From: Bradysia coprophila
Taxonomy: Eukaryota; Arthropoda; Insecta; Diptera; Sciaridae
Direction of reading: 5' to 3'
Length of the DNA: 64,000 bases
NCBI RefSeq assembly: GCF_014529535.1
Contig: NW_023503493.1
Location: 9,890,001-9,954,000, forward strand
Shown here: one piece after another, positions 35,867 to 49,074 of the stretch
How positions within the stretch are numbered: position 1 is the first letter of the stretch
Layout: each line of letters begins with the position of its first letter
Position numbers and translations under genes: made by a program
Notes under the pieces: model-generated
Database searches by the model: none
What the model was told of the DNA's origin: nothing
The model's input: only the letters and a program-made list of their open reading frames with translations

Positions 35867-36721
35867 TCTTAGTCACGAAGTTCGGTTGCGATTTAGAGCC
35901 TTTGCTGACTCTTTTTAGACATCAATATTCAATATCCTTCCTGTGCAGTTACAACTTTCCCTGCTGGCACCTATTGCCGCTATAAGACCGATATACTTCG
36001 CACGGGCCTAAAAACTCATGTTCCACCGTGTTTTATAGTATCCAACCGGGTATCGGACACACAGAAAACAAAACCCTTGTGGTGAAGCACAAAATTATTG
36101 AAACGAAAACTTTTTTCCAATCATCCAGCAAGCTTTTATTCGTGTGCACATGAAAGAGATGAATAATGCGGCTATGCTGAAACGGAGGGAAAACAAGTTG
36201 TAAAAATGTTTGATGATAAGATATGTTTTCCTCGGTGTTGTTGTTGTAGTTGTGAGTTCGGAGAGTGTTTTCACGCAGTGTGTATACATGTAGGTATACG
36301 CAGAGATTGTACATATATAATGCAACGTTATACTTACGCTGAAAGTTGAAACATTTTCGTTTGGAAAATTCTCATTTCCTATGTTCTATCGCTACGAAGA
36401 ACTAGAGACAGGACACACAACATTTTGACTTTGCTTCACGGAGAAATTCAAATATGGCGGATACGTGAAAAAAGCTTGACGTGTGCTAATGGACAATTTG
36501 TTTCTATCGGGGTGGTGCAAATCGGAATCGTTTCAGTGCAATTTCTTCATTTTGTTTAATTGTAGAACAGCCAGTGTGTAGTGTGTTTTCCGAGCGCAAA
36601 ATGTTGAATTGAACCATTTTATCGGGTAATTTTTTTCCGATTTATTGCACATGATTCTGTGTCCGTACGAAAAGCTTTTGTTCGGTTCCGTAGAAAGTGT
36701 TTGTGGTATTGTACGATTGTG

Positions 36722-39700
36722 ATGTCGATAAATTTACAAAGAGTGCCGATCACCGAAGAATCATCTGAAAGTGAAAATGAAGTGGAACCGGCTAGAATAT
36801 TTCACCGTCGATTGTCTACAAAGAATATCAACAATTTGGTAAGTTTGGAAAATTTTAATTTTTTAAACATAAATATTCGTCCACTCCGGTATGATATGAA
36901 ACAGATACCGACCGAAGAGACACAATCAACAAAAAAAACGATTTTAACCGCACGCACATTTACAAATTTCCACAAATTTATTACAAAACAAACAAACACT
37001 TTTCCTCTTTTTATAAGCACACAGCCCACCGATCGCATTAATACGACGAGTAATTCTAATAATGGAATTACTAGTGGACCATTAATCGTATATATCGTGG
37101 AATATATTCTTTGAAATATTCCGAATCATAAAATTATAATGTTAATTATAGCCCCGACAATTGTTTAAAAGCAGAAAAGAAAATTGTAATAATTTACAAA
37201 CATAAATTAAAAAAGAGAACCGAAGGAAAAGGTCGATCTATCTAAGAAAAAAAACCAACGAAAAAAAAATCTTTTCGCTTTCCATTAGGGTGGCTCAATT
37301 TTCGAAATATTTTTTGTTTGCTTGCGATGTGAACAACCTTATTTCCTCCCCTCCATAGGCCAAGAGAAATTTGTGTTTTTTGACGATTGGTCGAATGCCA
37401 TTTCTAGTAAGAAAAGTGCAGCACTTTCCCGTGGGGAGAAAATAAAGCTTTTCTCATTCGAAGTGTCACTTTGTTTTCGTTTTCATAAATGGAATGGCTA
37501 ATTGATGTTTTTCGTGGAGAGAAAACGGTTGATTATACCATGAAAAAAAGCTGGTTTCACCTTTGCGTGAAATAAGAAATTCCAACTCGTTTGCGTGGCC
37601 ACGCCTAGGATCCTAGGCCACGCCTCGGATCCACAAAATTCACACGAATACCCTACTTTTCACTTTTCCCTAGACATGTACCATTACATGCTGAGAGAGT
37701 CGAAATAAGCGCTTGAAACATGAGCAGTACGGTTTCGACGCATTTAAATACTATTATCTGATTGGCAAATAAGCCCATCAGATAATAGTGTATGCCTAAC
37801 AGGAGAGAAATTTACAGTTAATTTACACATGTCTTATGGTTTCGTGATGTTTTCTTTTAGGTCCCAAAATTAACTTAAAGCCCTTAAGATTGACTGAATT
37901 TCCATAGGAAATCAAGCTACCAATACCTTTGTTCATTGTTTTCACACCTAGTCGATGAACAACAACTAACCGGTGCACATAATCTAGCTCAATCCATGGT
38001 CCATGGCCCAGTTGCAAATTATATAGCCTCTTCAGAATTGATTGAAGCGAAGCCGATGACAATAAACACACATACAATTTGAGTACTCACTTATATTATC
38101 CCGTTATGCAGTACACAGCTTTACACACAGACTACAAAACAAAGAACTACTTTTCAACCCTAGGGCTGTAAAATATGAAATTCCATTATACCCACGGTAA
38201 ATTCTGTGTAAATTAGTCTGAAGAAGAACATGCGAATGAATGAGCGAATAAAAACAAAATTTAAATTCAAGCAAATACAACAAAAAGAAAAACCGATGAA
38301 AATCGATACACCCTAATTTCCATCTTGTTGTTCTTTGAAAATCGGTAAAAAATTTCTTTGTATTTTTTTCTGATTGATTTTCTTCTTCCATCAATTTCAA
38401 TACAGCCGTAAAACTAATGGATATTTTTTTCCCGTCTAAAAAGAAAATCTCCGATGAAAAATTGCTTTTTCTCCTTTGCCTATGTATATACTCGGGCCTG
38501 GCAATTTTCGTAATATTCTTTTGTATATATTTTACATTTGTATAACAAAACAGCAACTCTTTGGACTAATTTCACGTGCCACACAACAGTGTAGTGAAAC
38601 GTTTCTTCTTTTTCTCGTTTCTGCCTTTGTACATTGTTATGATACGCTTTGTATGGGAAATTATATTTTCCTTTAACAATATAGGGTACATGGAGGCTGA
38701 GGCCGTATTTTTACAGTTGGAATTGCATTCAATGGTGTTTCATTTTACGTACTTCAGTTTTATACAATAAAAATAAAGTTCCTTTGATGGTTTATTAATA
38801 GCTTGAGAGCGGAGAGATTTTGTATGATTTTTCACGAGTATATCACAACCCAATTACTTCGATTGTTGTGAATAAAAACATATTTTTATTAAAGAAAGAA
38901 TGGAGTTTCCATTTACACTGTCATAAATAGAGGTCAGAGGGTATCCGAATTGATGTAATTCATTAGGGAAAATGCAAGAAAATACCGTCAGAGCTCAACG
39001 TTTCAAAACTAGTCGTTTTCTCTTCCGCTGAAGCTTCGGAAGCCCTAATTGAGAATAATGTTGTGTTGACCTCGGGAAAAACGTAGGAAATTTCATTTTC
39101 TCGGGTGACTCGTGACTCACACTACAAATTACTATTTCCATGTTCGATGTGATTAACCTTTTTTTCTCCACTCAAAAAGCCATAAAACGTTTTCTTCACG
39201 CTTCGTCTGATTACAGTTCAGGTGAGAAAGTGTCGATTTTCTCCCCGTTTGATTTGACAGGGAAGAAAATAGGATTTTTTTGTTTTGAAAAATTGTGTAA
39301 CGAATAGATTAAGATTGGCTCGCCTAGTATGTGTTTACTACGTAGATAGAAGCACGGGGTTTCAGGGGTAAATTTAATTTCCTAACAAATGAGGGTTTTT
39401 AAACTTCGTATCTCAAAAGGTCGACTCGAAGGCAATTGGCAGTGCCATCGCTGAATTTGCGGTAGTGACGATAACAATTTTCACAACCTATTTTCAGATA
39501 CTGTCCAAGGTATTAAATCTGTGCAAGGTGAAGTCCTTTTTCAACAAGCAATCTACGTAACCCTCCTATAAAAAAACTTGATTTTGACAACAGCACGCGT
39601 GGCAAAGTGTTAAAAATAAAAATCAAAACGATCAAAACCCACTGAAAACCGGTGGCGATCCACTAGTCAAACTTAATCTATTGAAATTTTTGTTTTGCTA

Positions 39701-42700
39701 AGAAAAATGGTTAATCACACCATACACACCGTACATGGTTCCTGGAAGGAGATAGGAAATTCCTACTATAACGATTCGCAAAACTTCGCTCTTGTTGGAA
39801 TTTCTTTTTTTCTCTCCTTAGCATTAGTTCGATAAAGTGGAACCGAGGGTTTTTTAGCGCTACAAGGTTGGCAGCGGGCTGTATGTACATACACGAAACT
39901 CGGGACGGACGACTACTCTTATGAACCAATAATCCGGGCAATAATCCGGAACAATATATATTACACACTTGTGACGAAGAAGACGAGGCTTGCCGAGACT
40001 GATAGTGACAAGTGTGTACTCTTTTTTATCACATAAGCGAAAACGATAACGAAGTTTTTCAGTGTGTAGGGTAAACGTACCAATTCTCGGGCACATATTG
40101 TTCTTTAATTCTTAAAACAGTCAAAGAATGAAAGTACAATAGACTGTCTGAGGACTCATGCTTGTCCGTGGATTTTTACGCTTACCCTACAGAATTTTGT
40201 ATGTAACGAATACAACAATGAGCACATCGAATAACTAAGAAAATATTAAAGATGTTCAATCTAGGAATTACGTATAAAATGCGAACAATACGTTAGTTTC
40301 TAAAAATGTATATATACAAAACTTGCTGTGTATATAAATGACAATGACATACTCAGCATACAAAATAATTATGATCCCTATCATCTAGTGATGTCGCCGA
40401 AGAAAATTTCAATTTAAGTTGAATAAAGTTTGAAATATATCGCATAACGAAAATTGTATGAGCTTCCATTTTCAATTAACTCACAATCCTTTTCAAATAT
40501 TTATACATCAAAGAAACGTCGTCGTCGTCGTCGGTGGAGAAATATGAGTTTCCCTTGAAAGTGGATATTTGTTTTCAAAGTCATCTTGAAAATATTCGTA
40601 CAAAGTACACAACACACGGTGTCAAACTATTTCGTTTTTTTTTATAAATGTCGAAATGGCATTTTCATACGAGAAACTTGGTGCTGGAGGGTACAACACG
40701 TGTATGGATGTTTCAAGGGAAAACGATTGTACACATAAATGATGCGACGAGAGTTACAGTTATGTGTGAATGCGCGAGGAAGTACACTAGGGATTTGGAG
40801 AACACGACTAATGTTTCTCATTGATGCAACAAGACTTTTCTAGACATACTGTTCTGTACTGAAAGTACATGCAATTACCTTTCTAATGACACCCCACACA
40901 ACCATGCACGTTCCGTGTACCTCGAGAAATTTCTGTAAAAAAAGTGTAAGTTTTCAGTCATTTTTCGGTTGAAACCTTCAACTGTACATATCTCAGATGA
41001 ATTTCAAACCCACTAAGACCCTATTTGCCCCGTAAGTACGTGCAATTACCTTTCTAATGACACCCCACACGATCCTGTACGGCTCGTGTAACTGGAGAAA
41101 TTGTTGGAAAAGTGTCAGTTTTCGGTTTTTGATGACCTCATACCAGCCACGAAAGCTTCGAAGAATTTTTTTGAAAGTGGCTTCTGGGGTCGAATATCTT
41201 TCTAGGTACTTATAAAAAATTCCAATAGAAAATGCGTCCGATTTCGGACGTCTGTTTTTCAGAAGAATCCCTCTATTCAATCACCGATACGTATTCCGTG
41301 TTGATGTTGAAGTCCTTGATACTTGGCTTTCCTGCATATTGACATTGATTTCTTCGTCAATTTTCTCCGACGACACAAAACGATCTTCAATCTGTTTCTT
41401 CAGTCGATTATTATTATTAGTCGAAACATTCGATCCAGTTAACCATCAGGCCCCAGTGTTCAATTCATTCCACGTTCGAATAAACGCAGTCCTTATTGTC
41501 CCCTGATTCAATTACTGTATAACCCTCCAAAAATCGCCGAAGGCTTGTTTTTAACTTGTTCGAATTTTTGACAAATTGACTCCTAATGTTGCCATTTTTA
41601 GTTTTATTGTTTTAATGCAAAAATGTATCGTTTCTCCATACGTCGATTTTCAGTCCAAATTTCTGATTTTCTTATGATTCACCAATAACCATTGTCAGAT
41701 AATTATTCTTCTGATACTGGGCCGACGACATGTATAGATGCAGGAGTTGATCATTCGCATATTTTTTTTAAATACTTTTTATCGATGCAGAACTGAGTAA
41801 ACAATTGTTCTACGGCGTGCCTCGAAAACGCACCGTTTTCCATAGGAAAAAAAGACCTATTGTGGGCACTTCATCTGTCCGTCCGTCCGTCCGTCCGTCT
41901 GTGTCACAAATCAAATGTGATTGATAAAAGTTAGAATTGCAATGCTACTATGAGCAAACCAACACCAGGCAAATCAATTGTTATTTGTTATCTGGTAACC
42001 GATCGCTCATAGCAGACATTGCAATTTGAAAGTTTGGTAGTTGGACCCCCAAAATATTTAGCAGCAAAGATGTTTCTTACTCGAGAGACGCACACCGACT
42101 GACGAAATTACTCTGCCTGCTTGCCTATTTATAACACAAATATTTGGTAGTTGACTACCACGGTGGTAAATTGCAATGCTACTATGAGCAAACCAACACC
42201 AGGCAAATCAATTATTATTTGTTATCAGGTAACCGATCGCTCATAGCAGACATTGCAATTTGAAAGTTTGGTAGTTGTTGGTAGTTAGACCCCCAAACTA
42301 TATAGCAGCAAAGATGTTTCTTACTCGAGAGACGCACACCGACTGACGAAATTACTCTGCCTGCTTGCCTATCTATAAATCGAGTATTTGGTAGTTGACT
42401 ACCAAAGTGGTAGTTGACTACCAAAGTGGTAGTTGACTACCAAAGTGGTAGTTGACTACAAAAGTGGTAGTTGACTACCAAAGTGGTAGTTGACTACCAA
42501 AGTGGTAGTTGACTACCAACGTGGTAGTTGACTACCAACGTGGTAGTTGACTACCAACGTGGTAGTTGACTACCAACGTGGTAGTTGACTAATACGGATG
42601 TTGTAGATATGTTTACTGTTTGAGAGCTGCACACCGACTGATGAAATTAATCGGCTCGCTTGCCTATTTATAATTCCAAAATTTGGTAGTTGAATACCAA

Positions 42701-45700
42701 AGTGGTACTTGAATGAGTACCAAGCTAGTAGTAAATAGAAATTGAAAAAAAATGAAAAAAGACCTCACAAGGCTTCAGCCGGTCTATTCTTGTTTATAAA
42801 TGCCATGGATTGTCCAGATTTGAGATTCTCAAGGAGCGGTGTAAAATCAGAGGTACATTGTTAAGCGGCGTACTGTGGAACAATGTTTTAATCAGAATAA
42901 ACCTATCGATCGATTAAAAATGGTAATCCATAAAATAGTCTCAAGAAAGCATAATCGCATATGGACTTTATAAAAAAAGACGAAGCGTTTTCGGGCATAT
43001 CGTAGAACACATTTTTACGCGGAATTACATTCTGCATCGATAAAAATATGAAAAAATTGATGGGAATAATCGACAAACTATTAAGTTAAAGACTAAAATA
43101 ATAAGATTTGCAAAATAACCTCCGTTACTTCAAACAGAAGCAAAAACATTTTTACGTCAATTTTACAAAGTCCAACACAATCCTTCACATTTCATTATTT
43201 CAGTCGAATTTCGTTTGTAAAACTTAGGGCTTTATAGCTGAAAAAATGGGTTGGTTTTGGGGCTGAAAAATCAACTTTGCTACCTACTCGGAACAAAAGT
43301 ACGACTTTTTGACTGATCTTAAAAGTACTTTTTGATTAACCTTAAAAGCCTAAAATTCGATTCTTTCATACATGAATTACGACCTTATAATTGTACGAAA
43401 AACTGCGAATGGAAATAATTGAACGCAAATTATTTAGAAAATTGATATATATGCAACCAATGCCATGGAACATACCTGAATTACATTAAAACATTAATAA
43501 ATTTTCATTTTACAGAGCTACGATATTGTGTTACATATTTCAATAATTCCATTCAAAAATAATATGCACAAGCGGGTGGCTTATGGTATGCCATTCAAAA
43601 TGGAACAATTTTATTAAAAACATTTCCAACGAAATAATATTCAATTTAGATCGGTTTACATTCGCCCTACCCCTTTTCTGAATTATGGGCTGGGCTTTTT
43701 AAAATACATCGATTTAATTACTACGCAGTTCGTTGTGTATCCTATATCCGTATTGTGATAGTAATACGCTGCAGAGGCAGATTATTATTTTCAAATTTTA
43801 ATAATGTCTATGGTTGTTGATGGAATATTCTCGGAATTATTTCCGCTATTTTTGTCAGCATTCATTAGCCTCTAATTGGAATCGAGTTGTTATTAGCTTA
43901 AAATAGCACCATGCTTCTGATTCTGATTCAATTCAATTTTATAATCGAAATTACAAATGTATAAAGTGTGAACTTCACACAAACTATAAACGTTGAAATT
44001 CGATTCTCAGACTTACTGAAGGAACGGTGAGTTACCTCATGAAACGACGACTAGTCTCACCGTTTCTACACTTCTTTAATATTTGGTAAAACCATTATAC
44101 CTGAATCCAAAATGGTTAAAACGACGACTTAATGAAGAAAAATTGACTTGTCGTCGAAACTTCAGTGTTATTTAGAATACAAAGCAAAATATGCACAAGG
44201 GGCATATTCTGGTCATTGTTCTTTGCTAATACCAATCATCCTTTCTTGTGCAATCTGTTATTCTTCTATCAATATAGCCTACCCGCGGTGTACATGTCTC
44301 AAAGTCTCTAAGTATTCACATGAATCCAGAAGAAACCAAATCACTTTCGTGTAAACCACATCAACCACAAGCAATTTTAACGCAACGGTAAACTATCCCA
44401 TTTAACGTTTACATGGAAACATTCCCCAAGCCTGGAAACTTTTGATAGACAGGAGGATATTAAAACTCCGTCAAATTGATAATAAAATTATATGAGAGTT
44501 GCGTGGTGTGTAGAGCATGTGTGCATATATGGGGATGTGTATTCATGTATGAAGCAATCTGTATTCCGTTCGGAGTTGACGAAATCATAAAACATAATTA
44601 TTTTATGTGTTTGAGATGCTCCGCTGTGTATGCCGTTACATGAGTGTGTTTTGTGTAGGTTAAAATTTATTGTCGTCACGATGTTTTGTACGGTTGATTG
44701 AAACACTTGGATTGTTGACATACAGAGTCTATTTCGGGGAATTTTACAATTGGGGATAGTGATGTTGTTTCGGTTGGGCTTTTTTTTATTGTTTTATTTG
44801 TTTACTGTTCTGTGACACGCGTCGTTATTTATCAAAGAAATTTAATCAAAAGGTCATACTTCATCATATCAATCGATTGTGTGAGAGAAAAAACCGTCAA
44901 TTTTTCGAGTTATATGCCAAGCACACGAATCAACTTCAAAAGTAGCTATTTGGTTCACCGAGAGAAATAAAAATTGGAAGTTTCATTTCAATGGTGTTGT
45001 TTGTGAAATTTTCTAGTTTTTCCCGTGAAAACAAAACGTGTTTCACCACAACGGCTGCCGAAGTTTCAGCTGAAGCGAGAAAATTACTATATTTTCTCAC
45101 CTGCATTGTGAAAAATCATTTTCAAATGAACTTTTGAACGGTAACTGTACTAGATTTTTTGGAGTGTTTTTCGTAGAATCCCTACACACCAAGAAGTGGG
45201 ACAACTGTTTCGTTCTGAGAGAAAATTAGATACGTTTGTCGACGTTTTGCATTAATATGTAGTTCAAAAATACCATTCCTCATCAGTCCATGATATCGTA
45301 AAAAATGTCGTTAGCTCTAACAACATTTCAATACGAAACTTCTACTCAAATCGTACTAACATTTTGTAGACCCAGCGATCTGCGTAAGGTCCACCTCTTG
45401 AGCAAAGCGTAATTTTCAAACAAGTTTTCGATGATATAGTACTTCAAAGTGACATAAATGAACAGAAAGCTTTCAAATATTCTGTCGCTTGGCTGCAAGC
45501 AACCAATTGAAGAACCAATGATCATGATGGTATTCAAATTGAATTGAGTTGATTACACTTTGTCAGGTGATTGTTTTGAAATTATTATCGTGCATGACAG
45601 TGCTGACAATACACTGCAAATGGAAGAACGAATTTTCTGACAATAAATACAGGCGAGAAAATAGTAATTTTCTTACCTCAGCTGAAACTTCGGGCACCTT

Positions 45701-47598
45701 TGTTGCGAAAAACGTTTTGGTAGAAAGTAGGAATTTCCTTCGAAATGAACCTTTTCCCCGCTCATGGAGTCATGGGAGATCACTCTTGTGGGATGTTACC
45801 GTCCGGGATACCATGGCTGCATCATTCATTAATGATTCATCAAAGAAAGCGCGCTCAATTGCATACAAAGCTGAGGGACATAAGCATAACCATTATATTT
45901 CTTTGAAACAGAATTATTTTCGAACTCTCATTGCGTTTGAGACTTTAGGCTGTATGGGCCCAGAGACAAAGAAATTTATCGACAAACTGGGTTCATTAAT
46001 GAAAAGGGCTACGGGTGAGGTCAAATCAAAGGATTATCTGTTACAAAGAATTTCAATCGCAATACAACTTGGAAACTCAGCCTGCATTTTGGGAACACTG
46101 ATGAAGATTGATGATTTTTATTTATTGTGATTATGAAAAGATCGATTTTTTACTGGCTGCGCCATTATCATGAGCAGTCTTTTTTGTCTCAATTCATTGA
46201 AAATAAACTTTTTCCCCCTCGGTCTACAAATAACTATTTCATTGCAATAAATTACGAGATTACGGCAAGAGATTAACGCCAAACTCTTTTCATTAATTTT
46301 GATTGATTAACGAACACGTGAATACATTGATAACGACCGGGGGGGCATTTGACTCTTAGATAAGATAATCAGCCAAGACCCAAGCTTAGCCGATATGAAA
46401 TGCATTACACATTGTCAGTGTTCAGTGTACTTGTTCAGTTCAACGTTTTGGTTATTAGTATACTCAATTCGTCGAAAGTCTTAAGGGTTCATCCATACAG
46501 TATGTCACGCGTGCGAAGGAGTTGCAAGATGTGGTTGAAAACGTAATAGAAAGAGATGAAAATAGTAGTCACACGTGACATACTTCATGAATGATACCTA
46601 AGCTTCAAAAGATAATATAGAATTTGAGGAGTGTGACTTCTCATTTCGCTTTAATTAGCGCCAACAACATTAGCGAAATTGATTTTTTTTTTCTAAATTC
46701 TACTACTCTTTCACATGTGACGATACGATGCGGTGTACTCCATCAAAGCTTTCCTCAATTATCGTCTACACCAATGTCTATAATCACAGCAAACGTACAA
46801 CATTCTCACACAATTTTACTCAGAATTTATTGCATTAAATCTGTCCTTATTCCATTTTCTCCATACCTATCAACCCTCGCTGTAACCGAAACGATGTCAT
46901 CTACGCTATAAACACAAAAGTATTTTAATAACACACGAATACCATTACAGACGTTTGAAGCGATTCCATTTAGTCACGTTATGCATATCCTTATACACAC
47001 CGCCTTATTTCCACTCTTTCTTTTCCCGTCTATTTTCCGACCCACCATTCCTCCATGTGTTTTCTGTAAATGGCGCAAACGGTGGTGGTGGAAAAGCATT
47101 TACCTTCACTTGGGTATATATGGATATACGTACACTCATTCATCCATATCTCATAATGACTAACGAACAACCCTCCAAGCTTCATGCATCGCTTGTAACC
47201 TTGAAGCAAGTCCACAGGTGCTTTTACATAACCTAAAATCGAATAATGTTAAGGTAAAACTTTTACGCTATGTGTATACAGTGGATGGTAACCAGTGTTT
47301 GGGTATACGATTTGGTTTACATCCATCTAAACAACGGAGACGGAGAAAATGTTGGATTTTTTTTATGGTTTTTATGTTCGTTGACGACATCATGTCTTTT
47401 TTCTTCTGTGTGTTTCATTTGGCCTTTTTTTTGTGTGTTTGTTAAGTTTTATGATCTAACATTGTTATTATGTTACTTTATTTTCAGGCTACAACCAAAG
47501 AGGGATATTTGCTGAAACAGACATGGTCATTCCAAAGATGGCGACGTCGTTATTTTAGGTTAAAGGGCCATAGACTTTATTATGCCAAAGATGCAAAG
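36722..47598 (+). CDS. DGKH: Diacylglycerol kinase eta, first two coding exons (gene continues off the window)
   Basis: Exon 1 (36722-36838) reads from an ATG to a perfect GTAAGT donor. Exon 2 (47488-47598) lies between TTTTCAG and GTGAGT, and the two join in phase 0. The joined 76 residues contain an acidic serine run, [13 protein letters not shown] and then [10 protein letters not shown] and [14 protein letters not shown] followed by YYAKD. The last two mark the first strands of the N-terminal PH domain of type II diacylglycerol kinases, and the order matches fly DGK eta closely. The enzyme phosphorylates diacylglycerol to phosphatidic acid. Its PH domain helps membrane targeting. The intron between the exons is 10,649 bp. 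The next PH-domain exon was not found before 64000, so the following intron exceeds 16.4 kb. The start is the first ATG after an upstream stretch without one. Confidence 0.85.
36839..40845. other. Kinase intron, left part
   Basis: I see no nested gene. Small features are a CCTAGGATCCTAGG palindrome with GGCCACGCC flanks at about 37598-37628, a hairpin CACTATTATCTGAT-type stem at 37749-37790, a degenerate ACACACTTGT inverted pair at 39962-40018, and a short CGT trinucleotide run near 40517-40534. Confidence 0.35.
40846..41140. repeat. Diverged tandem duplication in the kinase intron
   Basis: The phrase GTGCAATTACCTTTCTAATG-ACACCCCACAC occurs at about 40868 and again at about 41040. In each case it is followed by CCGTGTA or CGTGTAACT and GAGAAATT, giving a unit of about 170 bp. 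Confidence 0.6.
41868..41905. repeat. (GTCC)n microsatellite
   Basis: Five to six GTCC/CCGT units at about 41877-41900. The setting, a dispersed repeat ending in a GTCC-rich stretch, resembles the GGACAGAC run near 63515. Confidence 0.6.
41935..42386. repeat. Two-copy tandem repeat of about 236 bp
   Basis: Two nearly identical units (41935-42169 and 42170-42386) each contain inverted halves: ATTGCAATGCTACTATGAGC and, further on, GCTCATAGCAGACATTGCAA. Both end in GGTAGTTGACTACC units that lead into the 19-bp array at 42389. Confidence 0.85.
42389..42592. repeat. 19-bp minisatellite of a hairpin unit (GGTAGTTGACTACC)
   Basis: About 11 head-to-tail copies of TGGTAGTTGACTACCAAAG occur, the last few with ACG in place of AAG. 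Each unit can form a 6-bp stem with a 2-nt centre. The same unit closes both 236-bp repeats immediately upstream. A looser relative (TTGATAGTTGACTAACAA) is at about 49122-49190. Confidence 0.9.
42720..45740. other. Kinase intron, middle part
   Basis: I recognise no gene. GAGAAAATTACTA/TTTTCTC phrases with GAAGTTTCAGCTGAAGC (about 45060-45085) recur in inverted form near 45675-45695 and in part at 39010-39045, suggesting an old dispersed repeat. Confidence 0.35.
45744..46130 (+). pseudogene. Isolated C-terminal domain of a transposon-type polyprotein
   Basis: The plus strand encodes about 128 residues. They include [58 protein letters not shown] and [20 protein letters not shown]. This set of motifs (GR-L-WD-T--DT-A ... 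ETLG--G-E-K-F--- ... QR-S-AIQ-GNA---LGT) is known from the C-terminal end of transposon-encoded reverse-transcriptase-type polyproteins in many invertebrates. Nothing upstream in frame belongs to that family, so this is a fragment. It lies inside the large kinase intron in the same orientation as the kinase. Recognition is by motif memory only. Confidence 0.65.
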
Positions 47599-47925
47599 GT
47601 GAGTAGGGTGTTTTATTTTCGGCTCTTTTTTGCGTCACAAAATATTACCTTGATGATGTAACTGAGTTGGAAAAATTCAGCGAAAAATTTATTGATTTCA
47701 TTCAACACAATGAGGTAATGTTACATTTTATAGTCGCAGCGATGAAGCTTTACCCATCATTTTTCTTATATCTCGTATTTAATGATGCCTTCACATACTG
47801 TACTTTAATGTACTGTAACAAGCCGTACAATCAATATCAGTTAGCATTTTAAATTGGTGTAAGGTACCTAGGTAACACACCAGCAATTTAGCATTGGTGG
47901 GATTGACAACTATGCTGCGTTTTTC

Positions 47926-48011
47926 ATTTCCATCCGATATTCACCACAAGCTAAACAATGAGAAGCGCAGCGTAACTGTCGATTCCATCAATGTTCTATT
48001 GCTTGTATTTT
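47926..48011. repeat. Fragment of the CCGAAAAC-ended MITE
   Basis: CCGATATTCACCACAAGC, AAACAATG, TAACTGTCGATTCCATCAA match the interior and right end of the element at 35720-35866. The left end is missing. Confidence 0.6.
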
Positions 48012-48635
48012 AAAAAGATTAACGAATGACCGGCGAAAGTAGAACATTACACAGCAATTTGGCCCCTGCGAAAATAATCGATTATGAAATATTTTCGATT
48101 CATTTTTCGTGAATTTTTAGGTGAAATTCAACTTTCGCTTATAGTAGACAGTAAAACAAAATACATTAGATGCTGCTACGTAATCCATTAATTGATTAAT
48201 TCGGAAACAATTTTGTGATAAAAGCGAACTTGTTCTTGTATTTTTGAGCGACAATCTTCGGTAACTGTCTTTATTCCCTTGACTGAAAATACCGAAAAAT
48301 GTGGGTAACAAAAAGGTTCACTGTGATTGAAAATGTATGAAATGCTATGAAAAACGTTAAATGTGAGTAACAGTTTTTCGTTGAGGGTAATTCTCAACCA
48401 ATTTGGATGATTCTTTTTTTAAATACGCCGAATTAGAATCCTGAGGCTATGTAGGACTAAGGATCTGGAAGCTATCCGAGAAAAACGGGATTTTACACTG
48501 TTGATCATAGCCTCAATTAAAAAAGATTACTTTGATGAAATTTTATTTTGTTTGGTAGTGTGGGTAAATCATATAAGTTTGTTTTCGATGTGCATGAAAC
48601 TAGTAGGAAGAATAATTTCATCATTCGATGCCCAG

Positions 48636-49074
48636 TAGAGATGAGCGGGCCGCCCGAAATACATCGGCCCGACCCGACCCGACCCGGCCCGATCGGGTTC
48701 GGGTCCGGGTTTTGAAAATTCATTCGGGCCGGGTCGGGTCGGGCTTTGAAAACAAAAATTCGGGCCGGCCCGACTTAGAAATACAAATTTAAAGTAAGCC
48801 AATAAAAGCCTATAAAGCATGAAACACTAACTTATTTTATTATTTTACTTCGCGTATAAGATTATTGCAAAGCCTTTATGCGTAGAAAATGATTTTTCAT
48901 TAAATTTCTTATAGTAAAAAAAAGTCGGGTCACGTCGGGCCGATGTTTTTTTCGGGTCGGGTTGGGTCGGGCCGTGAAGAGAAAAGTCTCGGGTCGGGTC
49001 GGGCTCGGGTTCAAAAAATTGGATCGGGCCGGGTCGGGTCGGGTATTGAAAAAACGTCGGCCCGCTCATCTCTA
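48636..49074. mobile_element. hAT-like MITE filled with CGGGTCGGGT repeats
   Basis: The 439-bp element has inverted ends TAGAGATGAGCGGGCC and a perfect 8-bp duplication ATGCCCAG at 48628-48635 and 49075-49082. Both subterminal parts are arrays of GGGTCGGGTCGGGC, oriented inwards from each end. The interior is AT-rich. No reading frame of interest was seen. It lies in the second kinase intron. Confidence 0.9.

Noticed and set aside
38104..38556. 150-codon minus-strand open frame
   Set aside because: There is no family resemblance, it is rich in Phe/Ile/Lys as expected from AT-rich DNA, and it has no splice or promoter context. It lies in the kinase intron.
39962..40018. Inverted ACACACTTGT pair as a MITE
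   Set aside because: The arms are only about 10 bp with no duplication and no second copy in the window.
42389..42592. CRISPR-like or telomeric array
   Set aside because: Copies are head to tail with no spacers. The unit derives from the end of the adjacent 236-bp repeat.
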